Assembly (NCBI GenBank): GCA_021819035.1
Contig: JAKASL010000002.1
Location: 248,001-312,000, forward strand
Direction of reading: 5' to 3'
Length of the DNA: 64,000 bases
DNA from: an archaeon
GTDB taxonomy: Archaea; Thermoproteota; Nitrososphaeria; Nitrososphaerales; Gagatemarchaeaceae
The notes under the pieces are model-generated. The model searched no databases. It saw only the letters and a program-made list of their open reading frames with translations, and had not been told where the DNA came from. Numbering within the stretch: position 1 is the stretch's first letter; each line of letters opens with the position of its first letter. This document shows, piece after piece, positions 28,153 to 39,128 of this stretch. The translations under genes were made by a program, and so were the position numbers.

Positions 28153-29820
28153 TTACTCCATGCCTTCCATTCCGGCAGGACCGCGCGGTCCACCTGTAGG
28201 CAACGACGGACCCTTCCTGCTACTCGCGATTACGTCGTCGATTCGTAGTATCATGCATGTACATTCGGTAGCGGATTTGATGATCTGTTCCTTGACCCCT
28301 GCCGGTTCGATTATGCCCTTCTCGAACATGTCTCGGGCACCCTTTCCGAGGACATCCACTCCGACCCACATCTTGCCAGCACCGTGTTTTTCCCTGAGTT
28401 CGACCTGGATATCGATCGGATCAAACCCGGCGTTGACGGCCAACGCAAGAGGTATGGACTCCAGGGCTTCGGCGAATTTCTCCGCTGCAAACTGCTCCCT
28501 TCCTTGCAGCGTGGACGACCACTTCATCAGACGTTGCGATAGTTCTTCCTCGACCGCGCCGCCGCCAGCCACGATCGCAGGTTTCTCGAGAACGTCCTTG
28601 ACGACCATGATGGCGTCGTGCATGGACCTTTCGACCTCGTCGACGACTTTCTGGCTTCCACCTCGGACGAAGATGGTCACAGCCTTCGGATTCTTGCAGT
28701 CTTCGATGAACGTCCACTTGTCGTCCTCGATCCTCCTTTCCTCGACCAGACCGGCTTGGCCTAAATCAGCCTCTGTCAGGCCCTCGAGACCGGTTACCAC
28801 ACTCGCACCGGTGGCTTTCGCCAGTTTGGCCATGTCTGACTCCTTCGCCCTCCTTACAGTCAAGATGCCGGCCTTAGCGAGGTAGTGCTGAGCCATATCG
28901 TCGATTCCCTTCTGACAGATGAGCACGTTCGCGCCGGATTCGACGACCCTGTCAACCATGCCCTTCAGCATGCGCGTCTCCTCGTCCATGAACTGCTGGA
29001 TTTGTGCGGGGTTGCTGATGTTGATTTTGGCGTCGAATTCGGGCTTCTCTATCTCTAGAGCCGAGTTGACAAGCGCAATCCTTGCCTTCTCTATCCGCTT
29101 CGGCATCCCCGAGTGGACGACTTCCTTGTCCAGGATGATCCCCCGTATGAGTCTGGTCTCCCCGAGGGAACCTCCCACCTTCTTCTCGACCTTCAGGTTG
29201 TCGAGGTCGACTTTGAAGGCTCCTTCGGCAGTCTTTTCAGCGACCTGGAGGAGGCCGTCTACCACGAGGGCTGCGAGGCTGGCGCTCTCGTTCGAGATCA
29301 TCTTCGAGGCCATGCTCGTTCTGGCGACTTTTGTCAACGTGGCCTGGTCTCTGGGTTCCACCTTGACTGAGATATCATCCAAGATCCTTTTCGCCTGACC
29401 CGCTGCCCTGTTGTAACCGTTGACGATGACCATAGGGTGGATGCCTTTTTCGATCAACTCTTCGGCGTAGCCCAAAAGGGCGCCAGCCAGGACGACAGAC
29501 GAAGTGGTCCCGTCACCGACCTCGTTGTCAACCGCCTTCGCAATCTCGACAATCATTTTCGCGGCCGGGTGCTGGATGTCCATTTCCTTCAGCATCGTTG
29601 CTCCATCATTGGTTATGGTGACGTCTCCCATGGAATCCACGAGCATCTTGTCCATACCTCTGGGGCCCAGGGACGTCCTCACCGTTTCCGCGATCATCTT
29701 GGCTGCCGAAATGTTGTTGGTCTGTGCCCTCTTTCCTCGGCTCTGGGTACTGCCCTCTCGCAGGATGAGGACCTGCTGTCCTCCCGATGTCGTCACATAC
29801 GAAGCTTCTGACATAATCAT
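28153..29820 (-). CDS. Thermosome subunit (group II chaperonin)
   Basis: A 555-residue subunit of the double-ring ATP-dependent chaperonin. The ATP-site motif is SLGPRGMDKMLVDSMGD and the catalytic loop is EVGDGTTSSVVLAGALLG. The apical, protrusion and intermediate domains follow in the normal order, with VVAGGGAVE-like AIVAGGGAVEEEL near 400 and VNAGFDPIDI. The C-terminal tail is GGPRGPAGMEGME, a short Gly-Met type. The start is an ATG behind AGGTGA, or MSEAS two codons on. It heads the chaperone operon. It differs from most archaeal loci in being linked to dnaK and dnaJ. Confidence 0.96.
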   Translation of the reverse strand: MIMSEASYVTTSGGQQVLILREGSTQSRGKRAQTNNISAAKMIAETVRTSLGPRGMDKMLVDSMGDVTITNDGATMLKEMDIQHPAAKMIVEIAKAVDNEVGDGTTSSVVLAGALLGYAEELIEKGIHPMVIVNGYNRAAGQAKRILDDISVKVEPRDQATLTKVARTSMASKMISNESASLAALVVDGLLQVAEKTAEGAFKVDLDNLKVEKKVGGSLGETRLIRGIILDKEVVHSGMPKRIEKARIALVNSALEIEKPEFDAKINISNPAQIQQFMDEETRMLKGMVDRVVESGANVLICQKGIDDMAQHYLAKAGILTVRRAKESDMAKLAKATGASVVTGLEGLTEADLGQAGLVEERRIEDDKWTFIEDCKNPKAVTIFVRGGSQKVVDEVERSMHDAIMVVKDVLEKPAIVAGGGAVEEELSQRLMKWSSTLQGREQFAAEKFAEALESIPLALAVNAGFDPIDIQVELREKHGAGKMWVGVDVLGKGARDMFEKGIIEPAGVKEQIIKSATECTCMILRIDDVIASSRKGPSLPTGGPRGPAGMEGME

Positions 29821-29992
29821 TCACCTGGGGTATTCAACACGTCATAGGGACGTCTCTAGTGGGATAATCTTCCCTTCATCCGCCGGAGATAGCCCCCTGA
29901 TCCGACCGCCCGATTTCGTCTGTGCTTCTGGCGTCGTTCGTTGCTCGTTTATGCTCAACTCCAATCCTCCTAACGGTAGTAGGTGCCACGTG

Positions 29993-30000
29993 CTATATAG
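29993..30000 (-). promoter_or_regulatory. Possible TATA element upstream of the thermosome operon
   Basis: CTATATAG is the strongest TATA-like site between the thermosome gene and the divergent RHH gene. It lies about 175 bases ahead of the thermosome start, implying a long leader, so another weaker site near 29862-29870 (GATTATCC on the minus strand) may be used instead. Confidence 0.3.
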
Positions 30001-30119
30001 ACGGAAGGTATTTTTTGCGTGCAGATGCAATCAAAAGACAGACCTCACCTCTGTGCCTCTGACAAGACGCAGTGACAAGCTAATAAAACTGCAAAATCCA
30101 AACGAATGCCGAATACGGC

Positions 30120-30638
30120 TTGAGAGCGAAGACGGCAACGGCTTCTTTCAGGTTGGACGAGTCTGCGCTCAACGCCCTCCAAGCAGACGCGAGGAGGCAA
30201 AACGTCAGCGTCAACACCTTGCTCAATCAAATCGTCCTCGCGTACGCCAATTACGATAGACCCATGAAGAGGTTTAACATGCTTAAGCTGCCAGCGTCGA
30301 GCTTCAAACACATATTGGAAGCAGCAACCAACGAGGCGATAATCGAAGCAGGTAACTCTGCTGGTAAGGACGTTCCGAACACGTACATCAGAGCTGAGTG
30401 GGGGAAGCTTACCGTAGAGAACGCACTGAGCTATCTCAAGACCACTGCCGACTACACGAACCTCTTCGAGTACAGCGAGGTCGTACGTGGAGGGAGGGTC
30501 AATGTCACCCTCACGCACGATTTCGGTGCCAAGGGAAGCCTGTTCCTGCAGCGCTACGTGCAGGCGATCTTCGAGCCGCTGCAGAAGCCGCTGAGGTTCC
30601 AGCCCGATGAAAACGCGGTTACCTTCGAGCTTCAGTGA
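30120..30638 (+). CDS. Ribbon-helix-helix-type protein of unknown function
   Basis: A 172-residue protein. Residues about 5-45 fit a ribbon-helix-helix DNA-binding fold: TASFRLDESALNALQADARR, then QNVSVNTLLNQIVLAY. The remainder (about 50-172) is a domain I do not recognise, with LENALSYLKTT-like helices and a beta-rich end around VNVTLTHDFGAKGSLFLQRY. It may be a regulator with a sensor domain. The TTG start is 32-40 bases after the AT-rich CTAATAAAAC (30080-30089). It diverges from the chaperone operon. Confidence 0.7.
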   Translation: MRAKTATASFRLDESALNALQADARRQNVSVNTLLNQIVLAYANYDRPMKRFNMLKLPASSFKHILEAATNEAIIEAGNSAGKDVPNTYIRAEWGKLTVENALSYLKTTADYTNLFEYSEVVRGGRVNVTLTHDFGAKGSLFLQRYVQAIFEPLQKPLRFQPDENAVTFELQ

Positions 30639-30747
30639 AAGGTAGTCGAGCCGTCAATTCGTCTAACACTCCACCCCCCTCATGCAATCCATTGCAAAAA
30701 ATACACCAGGTTCAATAGCATCAGTGTGCCGAGCATATTGAACAGCG

Positions 30748-31125
30748 ATGGTAACTCAGAAGGGGCAAGCGATCGCCATCCTGAAGATACAGGGGATGGA
30801 AAATCTGGGACGAGCAAAGCAGCTCAGGCGCGCGGCTGAAAAGCTCGACGGAGTTCTCCGGGTCGACATCAACTACATTTCAGAGACGGCGACCATAAAG
30901 TACGATGCAGACAGGCTGACGCTCGCCGAGATCAAGTCCCTCCATCACGATGAACCCCATTCCGCGCCTCCTGGTGTAATCGTTGAACCAAGAGGTGTTA
31001 GCTCGAGGGGTCCAGTCAGGACGCACAAGTACATTCAGGGAAAGAGAAAGGAGGGAGAAATCAACAGGAGTTCGCGCCGACGAGGGAGGTACAGCCGAAC
31101 CCAGAGAGGTAGGCTTGGGGAGTAA
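30748..31125 (+). CDS. HMA-like domain protein without metal cysteines
   Basis: A 125-residue protein. Residues about 8-68 follow the ferredoxin-like heavy-metal-associated fold, with ILKIQGMENLGRAKQLRRAA in place of the GMxCxxC loop and a second half GVLRVDINYISETATIKYDA. The two metal cysteines are missing, so it cannot bind copper in the usual way. The C-terminal 50 residues are very basic and Arg/Ser-rich (for example NRSSRRRGRYSRTQRGR), which suggests nucleic-acid or membrane-surface contact. The function is unknown. It starts with ATG about 110 bases after the RHH gene. Confidence 0.65.
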   Translation: MVTQKGQAIAILKIQGMENLGRAKQLRRAAEKLDGVLRVDINYISETATIKYDADRLTLAEIKSLHHDEPHSAPPGVIVEPRGVSSRGPVRTHKYIQGKRKEGEINRSSRRRGRYSRTQRGRLGE

Positions 31126-34135
<3,010 letters not shown>

Positions 34136-34622
34136 CCACTTTATGCACCCTGGCTAGCGATGGAGTAGAATCTTGCGCTGAGACGCTTGGCAGTCTGGTT
34201 CAACTCGCATGACGGTGGACCTCCTCCCTTACCAAAGCCGGCGCCTAAGGGGCATCCTCGCCACCTTCGGGCGCATCGTCCTCTGCGGTGCGTCATAGCC
34301 GAAGGCGTAAGTGCGGTGACTGAATCCAGCGTTTGGTTTCGAGCTCCCAGCTCACCTTCACCTGAGGCAGTGCACCCATCGGGGACCCGGAAGCGTGAAT
34401 CAAGATGGCCAGGCCTGGACTCGAGCGTGCAGATGCGGGCCTAGGCACTTTCGTAACCGTCAGGCGCCTGCCCTGTCAAAGTCCGCGCTGGGGCATACCC
34501 CTACCCCATCTCTTCCCGTCTCTGCCACGCCTCCGCCATTCAATGCCGTGCGCATGTGGTGAGATGACCTGACGCGGGCGGTCGTCGGGACTTCCGAGGA
34601 TATATGTAATCTGAGATTCTTT
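34136..34622. other. Intergenic stretch holding repeat R3
   Basis: About 490 bases between the katG stop and the padR stop. The right half is repeat R3. The left half (34140-34400) has no gene I can support. Confidence 0.4.
34406..34565 (+). repeat. tRNA-like repeat R3, long form
   Basis: It contains GTGCAGATGCGGGCCTAGGC, then the GTAACCGTCAGGCGCCTG block, GCTGGGGCAT (the 5' acceptor-like part on the minus strand) and the downstream block CTCTTCCCGTCTCTG with CCATTCAATGCCGTGCGC. The tRNA-3'-like start has diverged. The order of blocks is the same as in R6 and R8. Confidence 0.75.
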
Positions 34623-35183
34623 CTATCTTGGGAGCCATTCAATTTCCATATGAATCTCTAGTTTGTGGTTTTCCTTGGCGTAAAGGAACTTGAAGGTCAC
34701 TGGCTCGGTAGGTCTGATCTTCAAAGGAGTCCTTCCAGGAAACAGTTCAGACACATCGAGAACGCCTTCGTGCAAAGAGGCGCCTAGCTTTGTTAGCACT
34801 GTTGCCAATTCATCCCTGCTGACTTGCACTTTATGCCTATCTATCGACTCGTGCACCTCACGGTAGTTCTCCAGCACCTCTGTCATTCTTGTCCAATAAG
34901 CCATCGACTGAGTGAGCTCATTCCTCCCCTTGTCAGTTAAGGCGTAGTGCTTCCGGTCGGGGACATCCTCCATGAATTCTATCCTACTCGTGACAAGCTT
35001 GTTCCCTTCGAGCTTCTCCAGGGCGGGATAGATAGTCCCCGTCTTGGGCTTCCAGAAACCCGAGAAGCGCTGCTCTAATTCCCTGATTATCTCATATCCA
35101 TACATGGGCCTCTCAGCTAGGAGCAGAAGCAGCCACAACGACACGGCTCCTACCTTCATCCCTCTTGGCGATACTCCTGACAT
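34623..35183 (-). CDS. PadR family transcription regulator
   Basis: A 186-residue regulator. The winged helix (about 10-95) carries LLLLAERPMYGYEIIREL, the FWKPKTGTIYPALEKLE recognition segment and a wing with DRKHYALTDKGR, all diagnostic of PadR. The C-terminal helices (about 95-140) serve dimerisation, and the last 45 residues are a beta-rich extension. It diverges from a ChrB-like gene. The 66-base gap contains a symmetrical TATA element and two palindromes, so it probably represses itself and the chrB operon; the inducer is unknown. Confidence 0.9.
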   Translation of the reverse strand: MSGVSPRGMKVGAVSLWLLLLLAERPMYGYEIIRELEQRFSGFWKPKTGTIYPALEKLEGNKLVTSRIEFMEDVPDRKHYALTDKGRNELTQSMAYWTRMTEVLENYREVHESIDRHKVQVSRDELATVLTKLGASLHEGVLDVSELFPGRTPLKIRPTEPVTFKFLYAKENHKLEIHMEIEWLPR

Positions 35184-35208
35184 ACCTGACTTCGATGACT
35201 CCTCGAAC

Positions 35209-35250
35209 CTTTATATAAGTAGATTATCTACCTACGTAGTAGAACTACTA
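35209..35250. promoter_or_regulatory. Divergent promoter and PadR-type operators
   Basis: TTATATAA (35211-35218) is self-complementary and is centred about 31 bases from the padR start and 36 from the chrB start. To its right are two perfect palindromes, GTAGATTATCTAC (35219-35231) and TAGTAGAACTACTA (35237-35250), which cover the expected transcription start and the ATG of the plus gene. They are good operator candidates. Confidence 0.7.
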
Positions 35251-35714
35251 TGAAGTGGGTAACGAGAGAGAAGGCGAAAGTGGACAGGATAGCATGCCCC
35301 TGGGTCATCAAGAGGTTCGTCGACCCCCAGGCCGAGTTCCTGTTCGTCCCCAAGGAGAAGGTGTTGGAGGTAGCGAAGAGCAAGAACGCAACGCCGTTCG
35401 ACACCCCTGGCGCAGAGCTGACGCACTACGAGGAAAACGGGGAAGAGCGGGTCAGCTTCGACGCAGTCATCAGGAAGTACGGCCTCAAGGACCCCGCCCT
35501 CCTAGAGCTCGCGAAAATCGTCAGGGGCGCGGACGCCAGGATCCCGGACCGCCCGCACGAGTCGGCGGGGCTGGAAGCTGCTGCTTTGGGATTCAGGGCA
35601 ATCGCCAAGGACGACTTTGAAAACATGAAGCTACAGTTCCCTTTCTATGACGCCATGTACGGCTACTGCCAGCAGAGGCTGAAGGAAGGGGCGAAGCTGG
35701 AGCACGCCGTCTAG
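35250..35714 (+). CDS. ChrB C-terminal domain protein (chromate-resistance type)
   Basis: A 154-residue protein matching the C-terminal domain of ChrB: MKWVTREKAKVDRIACPWVI at the N-terminus, then RFVDPQAEFLFVP, a PFDTPGAELTHYEENG segment and a helical end with RGADARIPDRPHESAGLEA. In bacteria this domain goes with chromate resistance and may act as an enzyme or a sensor. The regulator half of ChrB and the ChrA transporter are absent, so the substrate is open. The ATG overlaps the second palindrome. The propeller gene follows after 23 bases. Confidence 0.82.
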   Translation: MKWVTREKAKVDRIACPWVIKRFVDPQAEFLFVPKEKVLEVAKSKNATPFDTPGAELTHYEENGEERVSFDAVIRKYGLKDPALLELAKIVRGADARIPDRPHESAGLEAAALGFRAIAKDDFENMKLQFPFYDAMYGYCQQRLKEGAKLEHAV

Positions 35715-35737
35715 ACCGGGGTGGCTCTAGCGGCGGC

Positions 35738-36634
35738 ATGCCTCGTCTGGTTGGCCACATCAGACTCCCGTCCCGTGCTGACGGGGAGTACGACCACGCT
35801 GACGTCCACATCCAGAGCGGCAAGATCTACATCGCCAATACCGCCGACGGTTCAGTGGAAGTCGTCGACGGAGAGTCTATGGTCTATGCCACCACCGTCG
35901 GGGGGTGTAGGAATGCGAGCGGCGTGCTCTGCGCCCAAGACGAAGGGACCGTCTTTGTTGCTGCCAGAGGCGCCGGGAAAATCCTTGCGATCGATGTGAC
36001 GCATGACAAGGCGACCAAGGAGATCCCCGCAGGGTCGGCCCCGAACGGGCTCGCTTGGGACTCCCGGCGGAAGCATCTGCTTGTCGCCGACGTGAAGGAC
36101 AACCATACGAGGCTCATAGACCCCGCCTCAGGGACGATGCTCTCCTCAGCCGTCCTCAAGGGGAGGCCGCGCTGGTGCCTCTACGACAAGGAGTTCGATG
36201 TCTTCCTCGTCAACGTCCGTGACCCAGCCGGGGTCTCGATAATCTCGCCGGAGACGATGAAGGAGGAGCGTTTCGTCAGGGTGTCAGCAGCCGGGCCTCA
36301 CGGTCTGGGGACGGTAGACGGATCGGGACGTGCCTACGTGGCCTGCGACGACGGGAACATGGTGGTGCTCGACCTCAATCAAGAGCGCGAGGTGGCGCGC
36401 ATTACTCTGTCAGGGCCGCCGGACGTAGTCTGGATGAACCTGCAGAAGGGACGCCTATACTGCGCGGCGGGGGAGCCCGGAGTCATAGACGCGATTGACA
36501 CGTCCAAGCTGGCACACGTCGGGAAGATCCCCACCGAGGAGGGGGCTCACACCCTGGCCTTCGACGAGAAAAGGCAGAGACTTTACTCCCTACTCCCGAA
36601 GTCAAACAACGTTGGGGTTTACTCCGAGGACTAG
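35738..36634 (+). CDS. YVTN/NHL-type beta-propeller protein
   Basis: A 298-residue beta-propeller built from repeats of about 40 residues, for example GKIYIANTADGSVEVVDGES, then KHLLVADVKDNHTRLIDPAS and GRLYCAAGEPGVIDAIDTSK. There is no signal peptide or membrane helix, so it is cytoplasmic as annotated. Such propellers serve as binding scaffolds, lactonases or sensors; which one is unclear. It belongs to the PadR-controlled operon with the ChrB-like gene, which suggests a shared stress response. Confidence 0.82.
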   Translation: MPRLVGHIRLPSRADGEYDHADVHIQSGKIYIANTADGSVEVVDGESMVYATTVGGCRNASGVLCAQDEGTVFVAARGAGKILAIDVTHDKATKEIPAGSAPNGLAWDSRRKHLLVADVKDNHTRLIDPASGTMLSSAVLKGRPRWCLYDKEFDVFLVNVRDPAGVSIISPETMKEERFVRVSAAGPHGLGTVDGSGRAYVACDDGNMVVLDLNQEREVARITLSGPPDVVWMNLQKGRLYCAAGEPGVIDAIDTSKLAHVGKIPTEEGAHTLAFDEKRQRLYSLLPKSNNVGVYSED

Positions 36635-36834
36635 GCCGGGCAGCCGGTTCTTCGCATACTCGCACATCCTTGCTGCCTCCTTACAGAGCTCGCTCTCCCG
36701 CCACTCCGCCTCGTAGGCCATGCAGGTTTGCTCTAATTGCGGCAACCTCGCACCAACGGCATTGATAGAATCTCGATGATGATTTAGGTTGTCATCTTCC
36801 TGCACCGACTCGGAATACCTCGGATTAGCCTCCT

Positions 36835-36870
36835 CTTACCAAACAGAGCTTAAAGCTGCCCCGGCCTGAT
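36835..36870 (+). repeat. tRNA-3'-end-like repeat R4, short form
   Basis: It is identical to R1 at 31 of 34 positions, including GCTGCCCCGGCCTG, but then departs. GAGCTTAAAGC inside it also looks like a TATA box for the integrase relic that starts 13 bases later at 36884. Confidence 0.7.
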
Positions 36871-36883
36871 ATAGCCTGGAGCG

Positions 36884-37330
36884 ATGGCCAATCCCAGGCT
36901 CGAAATGTATCCATCGTTAAAAGCCACCGGAACCACCTACCACATGACCCCGGACGGCATCCACGACTACCCCTACCAGCTTAGGAACGCGGAGCGCAAG
37001 CTGGAGCGCGACCTGAGAGTCCGTTCTCAGGACAAGAAACTGATACAGGCGTTCATAAAGCAGGTGAAGGCCTAGGGGCCTCCGGGGATGACGTACTGCC
37101 CGAAGTGCGTCACGCCGCTGGACCGGTCGGTGATGGCGAAGAGGTCGATACAGGAGGAGAGCACCAGGAGGGAGGTGACGGAACTCAGGGGACCACTAGA
37201 GAAGTACCTTAACGATTCTGCTGCCAAGGACGGTTCGGCGGTAGGAGTTCTGCCCACCGATAGGCCAGAAGTAGGAGAGATTCCAACCAAAGAGCGGTCA
37301 ATTGACGAGCGTCTACGACGTCCTTCGTAA
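36884..37330 (+). pseudogene. Internally deleted tyrosine integrase relic
   Basis: The first open part (36884-37075, 63 codons) reads DYPYQLRNAERKLERDLRVR followed by SQDKKLIQAFIKQVKA, which matches the start of the core-binding domain of archaeal tyrosine recombinases. After one TAG, the same frame reopens (37088-37330) with YCPKCVTPLDRSVMAKR, like the zinc-ribbon tail at the C-terminus of those integrases. The catalytic domain of about 250-300 residues is missing. The relic follows repeat R4 directly, as expected for an integrase next to its attachment site. Confidence 0.6.
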
Positions 37331-37511
37331 CGAGGACTGCCTCAAGAGGAGCAAATCAACGACGCAGGGCAAAGCATGACCCTGTGTTCGAGTCCCCTCT
37401 CGGGTAAGGCTAGTCGGGGAGTCGTTCCTGGCTCTGATCTGAGCGGCGATGGAACATTCACACCGCCCGAGCGGAGGAATGTATTAGAGGTTCAGCGAGG
37501 CAGCGGAACCG

Positions 37512-37835
37512 TTGGGACGGCTTACGCTCGAAGTCAACGGAACAACCCGCTTTGCCTCCAAGTTGGCTTCGCTAGGTAAGAAGGACGAACTTTGGAAGTC
37601 CATAGACGCCTGGCTGGAGAAGTTGAAGGCCGACTCCCAAGCAGGAACAAAGATACCCAGAAACCTTTGGCCGGCGGATTACATTAGGAATTACGGCGCC
37701 ACGAACCTCTACAAATGCAACTTGGCCGGGGCACACAGACTACTGTACACAATCTACGTTGAACTAGGGCAGGTGAAGGTGCTTGCCATCGACTTCATGA
37801 CGCACAAAGAATACGAAAAAGTATTCGGCTACTAG
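37512..37835 (+). CDS. RelE-like toxin family protein
   Basis: A 107-residue protein whose C-terminal part looks like a RelE/ParE-type ribosome-associated toxin: PADYIRNYGATNLYKCNLAG, then HRLLYTIYVELGQVKVLAIDFMTHKEYEKVFGY. The basic and aromatic residues of the active face are partly present. The start is TTG at 37512 (MGRLTLEVNG). No antitoxin gene is evident upstream or downstream, so it is an orphan or the partner has decayed. It lies between the integrase relic and a winged-helix gene. Confidence 0.65.
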   Translation: MGRLTLEVNGTTRFASKLASLGKKDELWKSIDAWLEKLKADSQAGTKIPRNLWPADYIRNYGATNLYKCNLAGAHRLLYTIYVELGQVKVLAIDFMTHKEYEKVFGY

Positions 37836-37844
37836 CTGCTTCCT

Positions 37845-38111
37845 CTACTTCAGACGGACGCTCCCTTCAATCAACTTCTTCAGCTTCGGGTTATCAGGGA
37901 ACACCCACACTATCGACCTACCATGAAAGAGTATCTTGTTCGAGCTCTCCAGGTAGTCGATGATTCGCAGGAAGGTCTGATATTGCATCTTCCTAGGCAG
38001 GCTCTTCCAGAGCTGCCTCTTGCTCGGGTAGGTTTCAGACTCCTTGATCGCACGCTCGACCATCAGAACAGTGTCGAGGCGCGGTTCGTGCAGCACTTGC
38101 GTCGTAGCCAT
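37845..38111 (-). CDS. Small winged-helix-like protein
   Basis: An 88-residue protein of the archaeal small winged-helix kind: VERAIKESETYPSKRQLWKS forms a helix-turn-helix and KMQYQTFLRIIDYLESSNKI, FHGRSIVWVFPDN a recognition helix and wing. The family and target are unknown. The gene diverges from another small winged-helix-like gene and shares a symmetrical AT-rich element (38135-38150) with it, about 32 bases from its ATG. It converges closely (10 bases) on the RelE-like gene. Confidence 0.65.
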   Translation of the reverse strand: MATTQVLHEPRLDTVLMVERAIKESETYPSKRQLWKSLPRKMQYQTFLRIIDYLESSNKILFHGRSIVWVFPDNPKLKKLIEGSVRLK

Positions 38112-38134
38112 CTACGCGTCAGGTGCGATTGATG

Positions 38135-38150
38135 GTATATAAATTTATAC
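38135..38150. promoter_or_regulatory. Symmetrical TATA region of two divergent small genes
   Basis: GTATATAAATTTATAC is almost a perfect palindrome and lies between the ATG at 38111 and the likely TTG start at 38164. It can provide a TATA element in both directions. Confidence 0.55.
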
Positions 38151-38163
38151 AACATTTGCCCTG

Positions 38164-38452
38164 CTTGGCCCACGCACTCGGACTACCATCCCTGCTGGCC
38201 ACGAGCGCCGCAGAGGAGCTGCAGGAGGGGCCGAAGAGCCTAGACGAGCTGGTCCAGGCAATGAAGGGAAACTGTCTTGGCGCCAGCCATGTCTTCACGG
38301 GAGAGGTCCGGATGGCGCTGGAGTATCTCCAGAGGCGCGGGATTGTGACCGAGCAGCGGGATGACCTGACCGAACGGATTCTGGCCGAACTTAGGATCAG
38401 GCAGGCACAAAGGAGAGAGAGCGCATGTCTCCTTCACACACACCACCGTTAG
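38164..38452 (+). CDS. Small winged-helix-like protein of unknown function
   Basis: The plus-strand frame opens at 38123, but the TATA element at 38135-38150 lies inside that longer version, so I place the start at a TTG at 38164 (product about 95 residues). The central part, KSLDELVQAMKGNCLGASHV, then GEVRMALEYLQRRGIVTEQ, looks like a winged helix. The C-terminus is Arg-rich (LRIRQAQRRESACLLHTHHR). I do not recognise the family. It ends shortly before repeat R5. Confidence 0.5.
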
Positions 38453-38497
38453 TTCCTGTTCCTGCCTGCGCCCGCGTTCGTGTGTGTGGGCAATAGG

Positions 38498-38540
38498 TGC
38501 CCCGGCCGAGACTTCGGACCTGCAGATGCGGGCCTAAGCG
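38498..38540 (+). repeat. tRNA-3'-end-like repeat R5, short form
   Basis: It begins TGCCCCGGCCGAGACTTCGG and continues CCTGCAGATGCGGGCCTAAG, nearly the same as R6. Like R2 it is preceded by ATAGG. It lies 140 bases before hicB. Confidence 0.75.
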
Positions 38541-38681
38541 TCGATGTCGACCCCTCGAACTTCCCTCCCCTTGACGACCGGACACTTTCGCGGAAAGCGC
38601 CGTCACAAGACGCTCCCTTTCAGGAAAGCTTATCTTCAATTACAAGACCCTCACAAGTGTTCCTTGAAAGCGCAGACTGAA

Positions 38682-38894
38682 ATGACGTTCAATGTCGTGG
38701 TGGAGAAGGACGAGGATGGGTTCTACGTAGCGTCGGTTGTAGAGCTGCCAGGATGTCACACGCAAGCGAGGAAGCTGGACCAACTTGACGCCAGAGCAAG
38801 GGAGGCAATCGAAGGGTACTTTATGGTAACCCACCCGAAGCATGGGCCGAAGTTCGTGGGTACCCATCAGTTGAGGATCAAGCTGCCCCAGTGA
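38682..38894 (+). CDS. hicB: HicB-type antitoxin
   Basis: A 70-residue protein with the HicB partial RNase H fold: TFNVVVEKDEDGFYVASVVE, then LPGCHTQARKLDQLDARARE and AIEGYF. It lacks a separate C-terminal DNA-binding domain, as in short HicB forms. I take the ATG at 38682 rather than the longer open frame, because the family begins here. It should neutralise the HicA toxin encoded 9 bases downstream. The pair lies between repeats R5 and R6. Confidence 0.85.
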   Translation: MTFNVVVEKDEDGFYVASVVELPGCHTQARKLDQLDARAREAIEGYFMVTHPKHGPKFVGTHQLRIKLPQ

Positions 38895-38903
38895 ATACGG
38901 CAG

Positions 38904-39128
38904 TTGTCTCTTGGTCCGACGAAGGTCCGCAAAGTAATCAAAGCCCTTACCAAGCTCGGGTTCAGGCTGGAACGAGTCCACGGGAGCCATCTCATATTCA
39001 AACACCCTGACGGCCGCCTCACAGTGGTTCCCCGCCATGGAAACGAAGAGATTGGAAGAGGTTTGTTGAGCAAGATTGCGCTCGACCTTAGAATGCCTCC
39101 CGATGAATTCGCCGAGCTGCTCAACTAG
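38904..39128 (+). CDS. hicA: HicA-type mRNA interferase toxin
   Basis: A 74-residue double-stranded-RNA-binding-fold toxin: VRKVIKALTKLGFRLERVHG, the catalytic His motif GSHLIFKHPDGRLTVVPRH and NEEIGRGLLSKIALDL. It cleaves mRNA when free of HicB. The start is a TTG at 38904. It is complete, so the module may be active. Antitoxin-first order is one of the two known arrangements. Repeat R6 begins 6 bases after the stop. Confidence 0.87.
   Translation: MSLGPTKVRKVIKALTKLGFRLERVHGSHLIFKHPDGRLTVVPRHGNEEIGRGLLSKIALDLRMPPDEFAELLN

Noticed and set aside
37331-37511. Possible tRNA around GTTCGAGTCC at 37391
   Set aside because: A T-loop-like string is present, but the T stem and acceptor do not pair, so I do not call a tRNA.
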